Below, one piece after another: positions 10,009-16,797 of a stretch of DNA of 64,000 nucleotides; the first letter of the stretch is position 1, and each line of letters opens with the position of its first letter. The stretch lies in assembly GCA_947627175.1 (NCBI GenBank), contig CANQVA010000006.1, positions 1 through 64,000 of the forward strand, read 5' to 3'. The notes below the pieces were generated by a model. It was not told the origin of the DNA. It saw only the letters and a program-made list of their open reading frames with translations, and searched no databases. This stretch comes from an uncultured Ruminococcus sp. GTDB taxonomy: Bacteria; Bacillota; Clostridia; Oscillospirales; Ruminococcaceae. The position numbers and the translations under genes are program-made.

Positions 10009-10048
10009 AATAAGAAATACCTCCTGAAATAAATCATGTAATAATTAT

Positions 10049-10076
10049 ATTATACACTTATCGGCGGAGTTGTCAA
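10049..10076 (-). promoter_or_regulatory. argG promoter
   Basis: On the minus strand TTGACA (10071-10076) and TATAAT (10049-10054) are separated by 16 bp, and the argG start lies about 40 bp downstream. The nearest ArgR-like palindrome ends only a few bases upstream of the -35 box. Confidence 0.85.
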
Positions 10077-10083
10077 GGGTATT

Positions 10084-10137
10084 TGAATAAATATTCATAA
10101 TTTTCAAAAATATTCATATTTTTCAGAATAATATTCA
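10084..10137. promoter_or_regulatory. ArgR/AhrC operator cluster (ARG boxes)
   Basis: Three AT-rich palindromic sites are spaced about 20 bp apart. The first, TGAATAAATATTCA (10084-10097), has perfect 6-bp arms. The second, around TCAAAAATATTCAT (10104-10117), is weak. The third is GAATAATATTC (10126-10136), a perfect palindrome around one base. They match the known ARG-box shape GAATnnnnATTC. Placement just upstream of the argG promoter points to arginine-dependent control by a hexameric ArgR whose gene is not in the window. Confidence 0.75.
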
Positions 10138-10270
10138 TGTTTTGCAATGCGTAATTAAAATTAACTTGAATTTATAATATTTTTTAACAATTTAATATGG
10201 AAAAAGTAACATTAAATATGCTTTGCTTTTGTGCGTTTTTACGATTTTTAATAAATTATTATTATTTCTC

Positions 10271-10298
10271 TTGATATTTTCTGTTTTTATGTTATAAT
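10271..10298 (+). promoter_or_regulatory. ldh promoter
   Basis: TTGATA (10271-10276) and TATAAT (10293-10298) have a 16-bp spacer, about 100 bp before the ldh start. The 390-bp gap between argG and ldh therefore holds the argG promoter and operators, this promoter, and an AT-rich stretch in which nothing else is recognised. Confidence 0.7.
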
Positions 10299-10398
10299 AA
10301 TATTATGTATAAGTTCGCATCGCAATCATTAAACTACTCTCTTTATCTGTATATAAGGAACGGTTCATGCGAAAAATATAATTTACGGAGGTTCTTAA

Positions 10399-11349
10399 AT
10401 GGAAGCTAATAAAGGAAGCAAAATTTCTATTCTTGGTGCCGGTAATGTAGGTGCTACAATTGCTTATACATTCGCAGTAAGCGGCACTTGCTCTGATGTT
10501 GTTCTTGTTGACATCAATGAGGCAAAGGCAAAAGGTGAGGCTATGGACATACGCCACGGTATTTCCCTTGCACATAACATTGATATTAAAGACGGTACAT
10601 ACGATGATATTGCCGGTTCTGATATTGTTGTTGTTACTCTCGGAATGGCAAGAAAACCCGGTCAGACGAGAATTGACCTTACACAGAACAATGTAAATAT
10701 CATAAAGCAGGTTATGCCTAAAGTTGCCGAAATCGCTCCCGATGCTGTTTATGTTGTAGTAAGTAACCCTATTGATATTCTTACATACACCATTCTTAAA
10801 TGTACGAATCTTAAACCAAGTCAGGTTGTAGGTTCGGGCACTGTTCTTGATAGTTCAAGACTTCGTTCTGCTATCGCTGAAAAGGCTGAAATAAGCCCGA
10901 AAAGCATTCACGCTTATGTATTCGGCGAACATGGTGATACTTCATTCGTTCCGTGGTCAACAACTACTATCGGCGGTATGAATATCTTTGACTATTGGAC
11001 TTCAACAGGACGTTCGGCAGAATCCCTTGACACAGATGCAATTGAAGAAAGTGTACGTGTTGCCGGTGCAGAAGTTATCAAAAGAAAAGGTGCTACTTTC
11101 TATGCAATCGCACTTTCAGTTAATAAAATATGTGATACAATTCTGCGTGATTCAAACAGTATTCTCACTGTTTCTACACTTGCGAACGGAAGATACGGAA
11201 TTGATGATGTATGTTTCAGTCTGCCTTGTATTGTGAACGGTCACGGCATAGCAGGCGAAATAAATCCCCCTCTTCTTGATGAAGAAGTTGCAAAACTCAG
11301 AAAGAGTGCTGACTCTCTCAAGAGCGTTATCGCACAACTTACATTCTGA
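10399..11349 (+). CDS. ldh: L-lactate dehydrogenase
   Basis: Interconverts pyruvate and lactate with NAD(H), a fermentation end step. The 316-residue protein shows the Rossmann motif GAGNVGATIAY near residue 14 and the catalytic histidine motif GEHGDTSF near residue 175. The region MARKPGQTRIDL holds the substrate-loop glutamine and arginine expected of LDH rather than malate dehydrogenase. ACGGAGGT is an excellent ribosome binding site. It is followed by a hairpin and then malic enzyme on the same strand, both acting on pyruvate. Confidence 0.95.
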   Translation: MEANKGSKISILGAGNVGATIAYTFAVSGTCSDVVLVDINEAKAKGEAMDIRHGISLAHNIDIKDGTYDDIAGSDIVVVTLGMARKPGQTRIDLTQNNVNIIKQVMPKVAEIAPDAVYVVVSNPIDILTYTILKCTNLKPSQVVGSGTVLDSSRLRSAIAEKAEISPKSIHAYVFGEHGDTSFVPWSTTTIGGMNIFDYWTSTGRSAESLDTDAIEESVRVAGAEVIKRKGATFYAIALSVNKICDTILRDSNSILTVSTLANGRYGIDDVCFSLPCIVNGHGIAGEINPPLLDEEVAKLRKSADSLKSVIAQLTF

Positions 11350-11360
11350 TATATTACACA

Positions 11361-11397
11361 AACAGCGAAGAATTGAGATTTTTCGCTGTTATTTTTG
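11361..11397 (+). terminator. Hairpin between ldh and malic enzyme
   Basis: AACAGCGAA (11361-11369) pairs with TTCGCTGTT (11382-11390) and is followed by ATTTTTG. The malic enzyme ribosome binding site comes directly after it, so it may act as a partial terminator that lowers expression of the downstream genes. Confidence 0.65.
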
Positions 11398-11415
11398 AAA
11401 GGAAGTTTATAAATT

Positions 11416-12591
11416 ATGAATTATGCAGAAGAATCACTTAAGAAGCATTATGAATGGAAAGGAAAAATTGAAGTAGTATGCCGTGCCCCTCTTGAAACAA
11501 CGGAAGACTTATCACTTGCATATACACCGGGAGTTGCACAGCCTTGTCTTGAAATTCAAAAGGATATACTGAAAAGTTATGACCTGACACGCCGTTCAAA
11601 TCTCGTTGCAGTAGTTACCGACGGAACAGCCGTTCTCGGTCTCGGTGACATAGGAGCAGAAGCAGGTATGCCTGTTATGGAAGGGAAATGTGCCTTGTTT
11701 AAGGCTTTCGGCGATGTTGATGCTATCCCGCTCTGTGTACGTTCAAAGGAAGTGGACGACATTGTTAATACTGTCAGACTTCTTGCGGGTTCTTTCGGCG
11801 GTGTGAATCTTGAAGATATTTCCGCACCAAGATGTTTTGAAATCGAAAGAAAATTAAAAGAATGTTGCGATATACCTATTTTCCACGATGACCAGCACGG
11901 AACGGCTGTTGTTACTCTTGCCGCTATGCTTAACGCCCTTAAACTTACAGGAAAGCATATTGACGAAATACGAGTTGTTACAAGCGGAGCAGGTGCGGCA
12001 GGTATTGCTATTATAAAACTTCTTATTTCAATGGGTCTTAAAGATGTTGTTCTGTGTGACCGCAAGGGTGCTATTTACAAGGGACGTACAGAGGACATGA
12101 ACCCCGTTAAGGAAGAAATGGCGGAAATCACAAATAAACAGATGAGAAAAGGAAGTCTCGCAGATGTTATAAAGGGAGCAGATGTATTTATAGGTGTGTC
12201 CGCCCCTAATTGCGTTACACCTGAAATGATAAAGAGTATGGCTAAAGACCCTGTAATTTTCCCGATGGCTAACCCTACACCCGAAATAATGCCCGAAATT
12301 GCAATTGAAGCAGGTGCAGCTGTTGTCGGAACTGGAAGAAGCGATTACCCTAATCAGATAAATAATGTACTTGCTTTCCCGGGAATTTTCAGAGGTGCGT
12401 TAGACGTTCGTGCAAGCGATATAAACGACGCTATGAAGATAGCCGCCGCAAAAGCTATTGCCTCATTTATTACAGATGATAAACTTGCACCCGATTATAT
12501 TATTCCCAGTGTTCTTGACAAATCAGTTGCACAGGCTGTTGCGAAAGCAGTCGCACAGGCTGCACGTGAAACAGGCGTTGCACGTATATAA
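11416..12591 (+). CDS. NAD(P)-dependent malic enzyme
   Basis: Oxidative decarboxylation of malate to pyruvate, or the reverse carboxylation. At 391 residues it is the short prokaryotic form with no phosphotransacetylase extension. Recognisable are YTPGVAQPCL near the N-terminus, the metal and substrate region FHDDQHGTAVV near residue 160, and the nucleotide-binding stretch VTSGAGAAGIAI. The ribosome binding site is GAAAGGAAG. It sits between lactate dehydrogenase and hydF, a pyruvate/hydrogen fermentation neighbourhood. Cofactor preference cannot be settled by eye. Confidence 0.94.
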   Translation: MNYAEESLKKHYEWKGKIEVVCRAPLETTEDLSLAYTPGVAQPCLEIQKDILKSYDLTRRSNLVAVVTDGTAVLGLGDIGAEAGMPVMEGKCALFKAFGDVDAIPLCVRSKEVDDIVNTVRLLAGSFGGVNLEDISAPRCFEIERKLKECCDIPIFHDDQHGTAVVTLAAMLNALKLTGKHIDEIRVVTSGAGAAGIAIIKLLISMGLKDVVLCDRKGAIYKGRTEDMNPVKEEMAEITNKQMRKGSLADVIKGADVFIGVSAPNCVTPEMIKSMAKDPVIFPMANPTPEIMPEIAIEAGAAVVGTGRSDYPNQINNVLAFPGIFRGALDVRASDINDAMKIAAAKAIASFITDDKLAPDYIIPSVLDKSVAQAVAKAVAQAARETGVARI

Positions 12592-12614
12592 ACTATAAAG
12601 GGAGTGAATTTATT

Positions 12615-13787
12615 ATGAGCCTTAATGATACACCGTCAGGCGAAAGAATACACATAGGTTTTTTCGGAAAGAGAAATGCAGGTAAGTCAAGCCTTGTCAA
12701 TGCTGTTACAGGTCAGGATTTATCAATTGTTTCAGAAGTAAAAGGCACAACAACAGACCCCGTTTCAAAAGCTATGGAACTCCTACCCCTCGGGGCGGTC
12801 GTAATTACCGATACGGCAGGTTATGACGATGAGGGAACACTCGGCGAAATGCGTATAAAAAAGACTAACCAGATTCTTAATAAAACTGATATAGCCGTTC
12901 TTGTCGTCGATTCCGAAACAGGTCTGACCGATACAGACAGAGAACTTTCCAGACTGTTCAGGGAAAAAAATATCCCCTATATCACTGCATATAATAAATC
13001 AGATATAAAAGAGATTGAATGCGGTGAAAATGAAATTTCCGTAAGCTCTGTAAACGGAACTAATATATATGAACTGAAAGAAAAAATCGCTTCCCTTGCA
13101 GTCAGGGAAACGGAAAAACACATTGTCGGCGACCTTATTCAGCCGAATGACGTTGTTATACTTGTAACACCCATAGATGCAGCTGCACCAAAAGGGCGTT
13201 TAATACTTCCCCAGCAAATGACAATCCGTGATATACTCGATTCAGATGGTATTGCAGTTGTAACGAAAGAATTTCAGCTTGCTGAAACGCTGAAAAAATT
13301 CCCATGCCCCAAAATGGTTATAACCGACAGTCAGGCTTTTGAAATGGTGAATAAAATAGTTCCCGAAAATATCCCCCTCACTTCTTTTTCAATACTGATG
13401 GCAAGATACAAGGGATTCCTTGAAACGGCAATAAAAGGTGCGGAGGCTATAAATTCACTCAAAGACGGCGATACTGTATTGATTTCGGAAGGCTGTACAC
13501 ATCACAGACAATGCGGAGACATAGGCAGTATAAAACTCCCAGCACTTGTAAGAAAATTCACGGGCAGGGAGATTGATATAAAATTATCTTCCGGTCATTT
13601 TTTCCCCGAGGATTTGTCACCATATGCACTTATAATGCATTGCGGGGGTTGCATGCTTAATGAGCGTGAAGTAAAACACCGTATGCAGTCGGCTGTCAGT
13701 CAGAACGTGCCGTTTACAAACTACGGTATGGCGATCGCATATATGACCGGAATACTTAAAAGAAGTATAGACATTAAGGGAATATAA
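12615..13787 (+). CDS. hydF: [FeFe]-hydrogenase maturation GTPase HydF
   Basis: Scaffold and GTPase that assembles and delivers the di-iron subcluster to [FeFe] hydrogenase. The 390-residue protein has the G1 motif GKRNAGKSSLVN near residue 18, then DTAGYDDEG (G3) and YNKSD (G4). The C-terminal iron-sulfur domain has GCTHHRQCGDIG and HCGGCMLNER, supplying the conserved His/Cys ligands. GGGAGTGAAT precedes the ATG. hydE and hydG are not in the window. Rearranged pieces of its 3' end lie directly downstream. Confidence 0.96.
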   Translation: MSLNDTPSGERIHIGFFGKRNAGKSSLVNAVTGQDLSIVSEVKGTTTDPVSKAMELLPLGAVVITDTAGYDDEGTLGEMRIKKTNQILNKTDIAVLVVDSETGLTDTDRELSRLFREKNIPYITAYNKSDIKEIECGENEISVSSVNGTNIYELKEKIASLAVRETEKHIVGDLIQPNDVVILVTPIDAAAPKGRLILPQQMTIRDILDSDGIAVVTKEFQLAETLKKFPCPKMVITDSQAFEMVNKIVPENIPLTSFSILMARYKGFLETAIKGAEAINSLKDGDTVLISEGCTHHRQCGDIGSIKLPALVRKFTGREIDIKLSSGHFFPEDLSPYALIMHCGGCMLNEREVKHRMQSAVSQNVPFTNYGMAIAYMTGILKRSIDIKGI

Positions 13788-13801
13788 TTATCTGTACACG
13801 C

Positions 13802-13926
13802 CATGCAGTCGGCTGTCAGTCAGAACGTGCCGTTTACAAATTACGACGGCGATGCGTGAGTTCACCGTTGATTTGTCACCATATGCACTTATAATGCACT
13901 GTGGGGGTTGCATGCTTTGCGAACGT
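13802..13926 (+). pseudogene. Two rearranged fragments of a hydF 3' end
   Basis: Positions 13802-13843 repeat hydF 13682-13723 with one change (codons MQSAVSQNVPFTNY). Positions 13869-13917 repeat hydF from about 13611 with a few changes and read VDLSPYALIMHCGGCMLCER. The order is swapped compared with hydF and a 20-odd bp linker joins them. Most differences are synonymous (TGC/TGT, CAT/CAC), but CMLNER becomes CMLCER, so the source may be a diverged hydF. The second fragment runs straight into a CRISPR repeat. Confidence 0.8.
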
Positions 13927-13958
13927 ATTTCAATCCACGCCCCCTGTGAGAGGGCGAA
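13927..13958 (-). CRISPR. Single orphan CRISPR repeat (type I-C-like)
   Basis: A 32-bp repeat unit starting ATTTCAATCCACGCCCC and ending GAGAGGGCGAA on the plus strand. On the minus strand it ends GCGTGGATTGAAAT, as type I-C repeats do. It is followed at higher coordinates by a leader-like sequence nearly identical to that of the second remnant. No spacer remains; the expected spacer position holds hydF-like DNA. Confidence 0.75.
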
Positions 13959-14090
13959 AAACAACTTTTTACGCCTAAGATTTTACATACAATACGATTC
14001 GATTGTAAAACTGCATATCTTAACTTTTTAAGTTGTCAGTACTTGTTTTTGTACTGATTCAATAATAGCACAAAAAAATTTTTTTGTCAA
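13959..14090 (-). promoter_or_regulatory. CRISPR leader copy 1 with promoter
   Basis: About 132 bp adjoining the single repeat. On the minus strand it carries TTGACA (14085-14090) and TATTAT (14062-14067) with a 17-bp spacer, so transcription would run into the repeat. It contains inverted repeats such as TCAGTAC/GTACTGA. It is over 90% identical by eye to 15912-16043. Confidence 0.7.
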
Positions 14091-14099
14091 TAGGTGGTG

Positions 14100-15280
14100 A
14101 GTTGCAACCACGGCAACAGCATTTACTTTTTGAGAGATAAAAGAACAGAGAGCAAAACCTCGGGATTAAGAGAAGCTTTGAACATCATTCTTTTTTTACT
14201 AAGGCGACCATATCTGGCTTTATTCAGCAATGAAAGCGCAGTTTTTCTCAAAACATTCATATTTAATGGAGAATTATTTTTCCTTGCACGGGCGGCATCT
14301 TCTCTGAAAATCACATCCAGACACCAATGGAGCTGATTTTCAACAGACCAATGTTTCCGGACTGCGTATGCAAATTCATGGATATCTGTCAGAGAAGTGA
14401 TATAGTAGCGAACATACTCCCTTTCCTTTTCACCTTCAGTCACCTTTGACCAAACCATGCCTATAGCATTCAGATTTTCCCATTCACTGCGCTGTTCCAG
14501 CCAATCTATATCTGTTGTCAGAAAGTATTTACGTTTTTCTATCCGTCCGTGTCCTTTTTCTGAAGTTTTCGTCTGCTCACTTTCTTCTGAAAATTCGGCA
14601 AAAAAATCTTTTGTATCTTCATACAGACAAGGTTGATTTCCTTTTAAGGCAATACAGTAATCGCCCTCTCCTTTGACAATTTTCTGTACAATGTTCTTCT
14701 GACAGCTCATTGAATCTGCTGTAATTATCGCATTTTCAAAATACAACAAATCAAGTAATTCAGGAACTGCGGTAATTTCATTTGATTTTTCATCAACAGT
14801 GATTTCTCCGAGGGTTATCTGATTTTCTGCAACAAATGCACTGACAACATGATATGCTTTATGTGTTTTGTCTGCACTGCCACAGATTGTCTTGCCATCA
14901 ATGGCGATGACACATCTGTCCGGTAGTTCCTCTTCCAGCCAATTGACAAGACATTCAGATAATTCTTTGGGATGAATCTTTTCAAATAGTCTTCTGAAAG
15001 TATCACTGTCGGGTATGCCATTCGGAAGTTCAAGAAATTTCCGTAAAAATTCTTCACGTTCTCTGCCAAATTCCTCCATATCAGCAAAGTCTTCGCCTCC
15101 GCATATTACTGTGCATAGCCCTATGACAATAATATCTTCCAGTTTATGTCTGATATTTCCATATCTCGTCCTTCTCGGATCTGTGAGATGTGAAAGTCTT
15201 TCTGTTAATTTTTGTATCTTCATACTTATATTCTACCATATTTTTGGAAAAAAGTAAATGCTGTTGCCGTGAGTTGCAAC
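14100..15280. mobile_element. Complete ISAs1-family insertion sequence with 9-bp target duplication
   Basis: The element spans 14109-15271 (1163 bp). Its ends are 23-bp perfect inverted repeats, CACGGCAACAGCATTTACTT... at 14109-14131 and the complement at 15249-15271. Both sides carry the same 9-bp direct repeat AGTTGCAAC (14100-14108 and 15272-15280), the scar of transposition. A single transposase gene fills it on the minus strand. The target was the loop of a GGTGGTG hairpin, which is restored if the element and one duplicate are removed. Perfect ends and duplication suggest recent insertion. Confidence 0.93.
14123..15223 (-). CDS. ISAs1-family DDE transposase
   Basis: A 366-residue transposase, full length for the family. 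The N-terminal DDE_Tnp_1-associated region contains LSHLTDPRRTRYGNIRHKL. The catalytic core is visible as VIAIDGKTICGS (first Asp), AIITADSMSCQ (second Asp), and the C-terminal signature HWSVENQLHWCLDVIFRED, which carries the catalytic Glu. No frameshift or stop is present, so it should be active. The stop codon lies 14 bp inside the left inverted repeat boundary. Promoter sequences were not resolved. Confidence 0.93.
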   Translation of the reverse strand: MKIQKLTERLSHLTDPRRTRYGNIRHKLEDIIVIGLCTVICGGEDFADMEEFGREREEFLRKFLELPNGIPDSDTFRRLFEKIHPKELSECLVNWLEEELPDRCVIAIDGKTICGSADKTHKAYHVVSAFVAENQITLGEITVDEKSNEITAVPELLDLLYFENAIITADSMSCQKNIVQKIVKGEGDYCIALKGNQPCLYEDTKDFFAEFSEESEQTKTSEKGHGRIEKRKYFLTTDIDWLEQRSEWENLNAIGMVWSKVTEGEKEREYVRYYITSLTDIHEFAYAVRKHWSVENQLHWCLDVIFREDAARARKNNSPLNMNVLRKTALSLLNKARYGRLSKKRMMFKASLNPEVLLSVLLSLKK

Positions 15281-15773
15281 AAGCCCACCACCGCTTGCTT
15301 TTGGCTATATTTAGAGGAAAAATGATATTCAGAATGTTTTTCGGGTGGTGAGTTTCAGCCATTTTAAAATATTATATATACTTTTTATCTTCTACATGAA
15401 AGGATTATATATACTCAGAAACCCACCACCAATAAAATATGAAATTCTTTATTTTTGGCTATATATTGGTAAAAATAGTAGGTGGTGAGTTGTGATAACC
15501 CCACCACCATTTTCTATGGTTCATATTATGGTGGTGGATAGAAATTTATCCACCACCGCCTGTTTTTGGCTATTTACAGGAGAAAAACAGACTTTTTTTA
15601 TTGTATGGGTGGTGGATTTGAGCCATTTATAAAAACTATATACACTTTTTTTTCTTTCTATGGGTGAAAGTTATAAAATCCGGAAATCCACCACCAATAA
15701 AGAATAAAATCACTTGTTTTTAGCTATATATCGGTAAAAATAACGGGTGGTGGATTGAAATAAATCCACCACC
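15281..15773. repeat. Two tandem 244-bp palindromic elements built on GGTGGTG hairpins
   Basis: Six hairpins share GGTGGTG/CACCACC arms: 14093-15292 (split by the IS), 15344-15430, 15481-15508, 15530-15557, 15608-15695 and 15746-15773. Each element runs short hairpin, long hairpin, short hairpin; with the IS removed both measure 244 bp, with start spacings 79/137 and 78/138 bp. TTTTTGGCTATAT...AAAAA blocks separate the hairpins. The copies have diverged but stem bases co-vary (A-T in copy 2 against G-C in copy 1), and mismatches become G-U pairs only if the minus strand is the RNA. No protein is encoded. Confidence 0.85.
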
Positions 15774-15817
15774 ACTTTATAGCTTATGCGATTCGGGGTT
15801 ATCTGTTTCTGCCTACC

Positions 15818-15911
15818 ATTTCAATCCACGCCCCCTGTGAGAGGGCGAAAACAGCATGGATTCAAAACCATATACTTTCATTTCAATCCACGCCCCCTGT
15901 GAGAGGGCGAA
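15818..15911 (-). CRISPR. Two-repeat CRISPR remnant (type I-C-like)
   Basis: Two identical repeats, 15818-15849 and 15880-15911, flank one 30-bp spacer (15850-15879). The repeat has the type I-C form on the minus strand, ending GCGTGGATTGAAAT. The leader lies at the higher-coordinate end. Beyond the older repeat (15781-15817) 37 bp could be a second spacer, after which the GGTGGTG element begins. No cas gene is in the window. Confidence 0.85.
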
Positions 15912-16043
15912 AAACAACTTTTTACGCCTAAGATTTTACATACAATACGATTTGATTGTAAAACCACATATCTTAACTTTTTAAGTTGTCAGTACTTGTT
16001 TTTGTACTGATTTAATAATATCACAAAAGAATTTCTTTGTCAA
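15912..16043 (-). promoter_or_regulatory. CRISPR leader copy 2 with promoter
   Basis: Leader adjoining the two-repeat remnant. On the minus strand TTGACA (16038-16043) and TATTAT (16015-16020) have a 17-bp spacer. Transcripts would pass through both repeats and then the 244-bp palindromic elements. It is nearly identical to copy 1, and the similarity ends exactly at the -35 box. Confidence 0.72.
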
Positions 16044-16087
16044 GCCGTTAATTTGATTTTTTCTGCAATTTCAGCAGAAGTACACAT
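16040..16087 (-). pseudogene. 5' stub of a truncated gene
   Basis: Behind GAGAGGTG an ATG opens a frame reading MCTSAEIAEKIKL, which runs into the CRISPR leader boundary at 16043 and stops at a TGA overlapping the leader -35 box. A consensus promoter lies upstream on the same strand. The stub looks like the start of a real gene cut off when the leader DNA arrived. The product cannot be named from 13 residues. Confidence 0.55.
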
Positions 16088-16217
16088 AAAAACACCTCTC
16101 TTTTTATGCAATCATACAAACTGCAAAAGTACTCCACGGTTGCAGGGCGGATAACAAATGAAGGTGTATTAGCATCAAGTGAACCCGATGGAAGCGTCCC
16201 ATTTTAAGTTCACATTT

Positions 16218-16246
16218 ATTATATCACATCGAAAGGGGGCTGTCAA
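16218..16246 (-). promoter_or_regulatory. Perfect promoter upstream of the truncated gene
   Basis: On the minus strand TTGACA (16241-16246) and TATAAT (16218-16223) are 17 bp apart. The transcript would have a leader of about 125 nt before the stub ATG and would continue into the CRISPR leader and array. Nothing recognisable was found in that leader. The rest of the gap up to mazF (16247-16383) is AT-rich with no identified feature. Confidence 0.75.
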
Positions 16247-16383
16247 CCCCCTTCTCTAAAAAAAAATTTATGCCGTTTTCTCTCTGTCTGCATATAATAT
16301 AACGTATAATCAAAACAATTCAGTCAATAATAATATCAAGCATTTTGTTTTGAATTGCTGTAATAAATATAGGAGTGAATTAT

Positions 16384-16731
16384 ATGCCGGTAAAAAGGGG
16401 AGAAATTTATTATGCAGACCTCAGCCCCGTAGTTGGTTCAGAACAGGGCGGAGTAAGACCTGTACTTATTGTTCAAAACGATGTCGGAAACAAACACAGT
16501 CCGACTGTTATCGCTGCCGCAATTACAAGCCAGCGTGACAAAACACATCTTCCGACACATATCGAAGTACAGGCAAATAAATGCGGTCTTGCAAAAGATA
16601 GTATAGTTCTTCTTGAACAAATACGCACTATTGACAAAAAACGACTTAAAGACAAAATGGGAGAACTTGACCTGCATTCAATGGATAAAGTCAACACTGC
16701 TCTTTCAATAAGTTTCGGACTTACGATATGA
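16384..16731 (+). CDS. mazF: MazF/PemK-family endoribonuclease toxin
   Basis: A 115-residue member of the MazF/NdoA family of sequence-specific mRNA interferases. It opens with [21 protein letters not shown], containing the conserved loop, followed by RPVLIVQND and the catalytic-region Thr/Ser in VIAAAITSQ. The start is the ATG preceded by AGGAG at 8 bp; the GTG three codons upstream lies inside the ribosome binding site. Most relatives follow a mazE antitoxin, but none is adjacent here. It could be an NdoA-like housekeeping toxin whose antitoxin is elsewhere, or an orphan. Confidence 0.93.
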   Translation: MPVKRGEIYYADLSPVVGSEQGGVRPVLIVQNDVGNKHSPTVIAAAITSQRDKTHLPTHIEVQANKCGLAKDSIVLLEQIRTIDKKRLKDKMGELDLHSMDKVNTALSISFGLTI

Positions 16732-16797
16732 ATTAGCATATTCGCCCCGAAACTCTCATATTCTGTAATGACAATAAACATGAAAGGAAGATATAAC

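Noticed and set aside
13802-13926. hydF-like fragments taken as CRISPR spacers against the host gene
   Set aside because: They are 42-50 bp, longer than the 30-bp spacer seen nearby, and have no repeat between them; they look like gene fragments.
16088-16211. Riboswitch in the leader of the truncated gene
   Set aside because: The leader is long enough, but no known aptamer core was recognised, so nothing is claimed.
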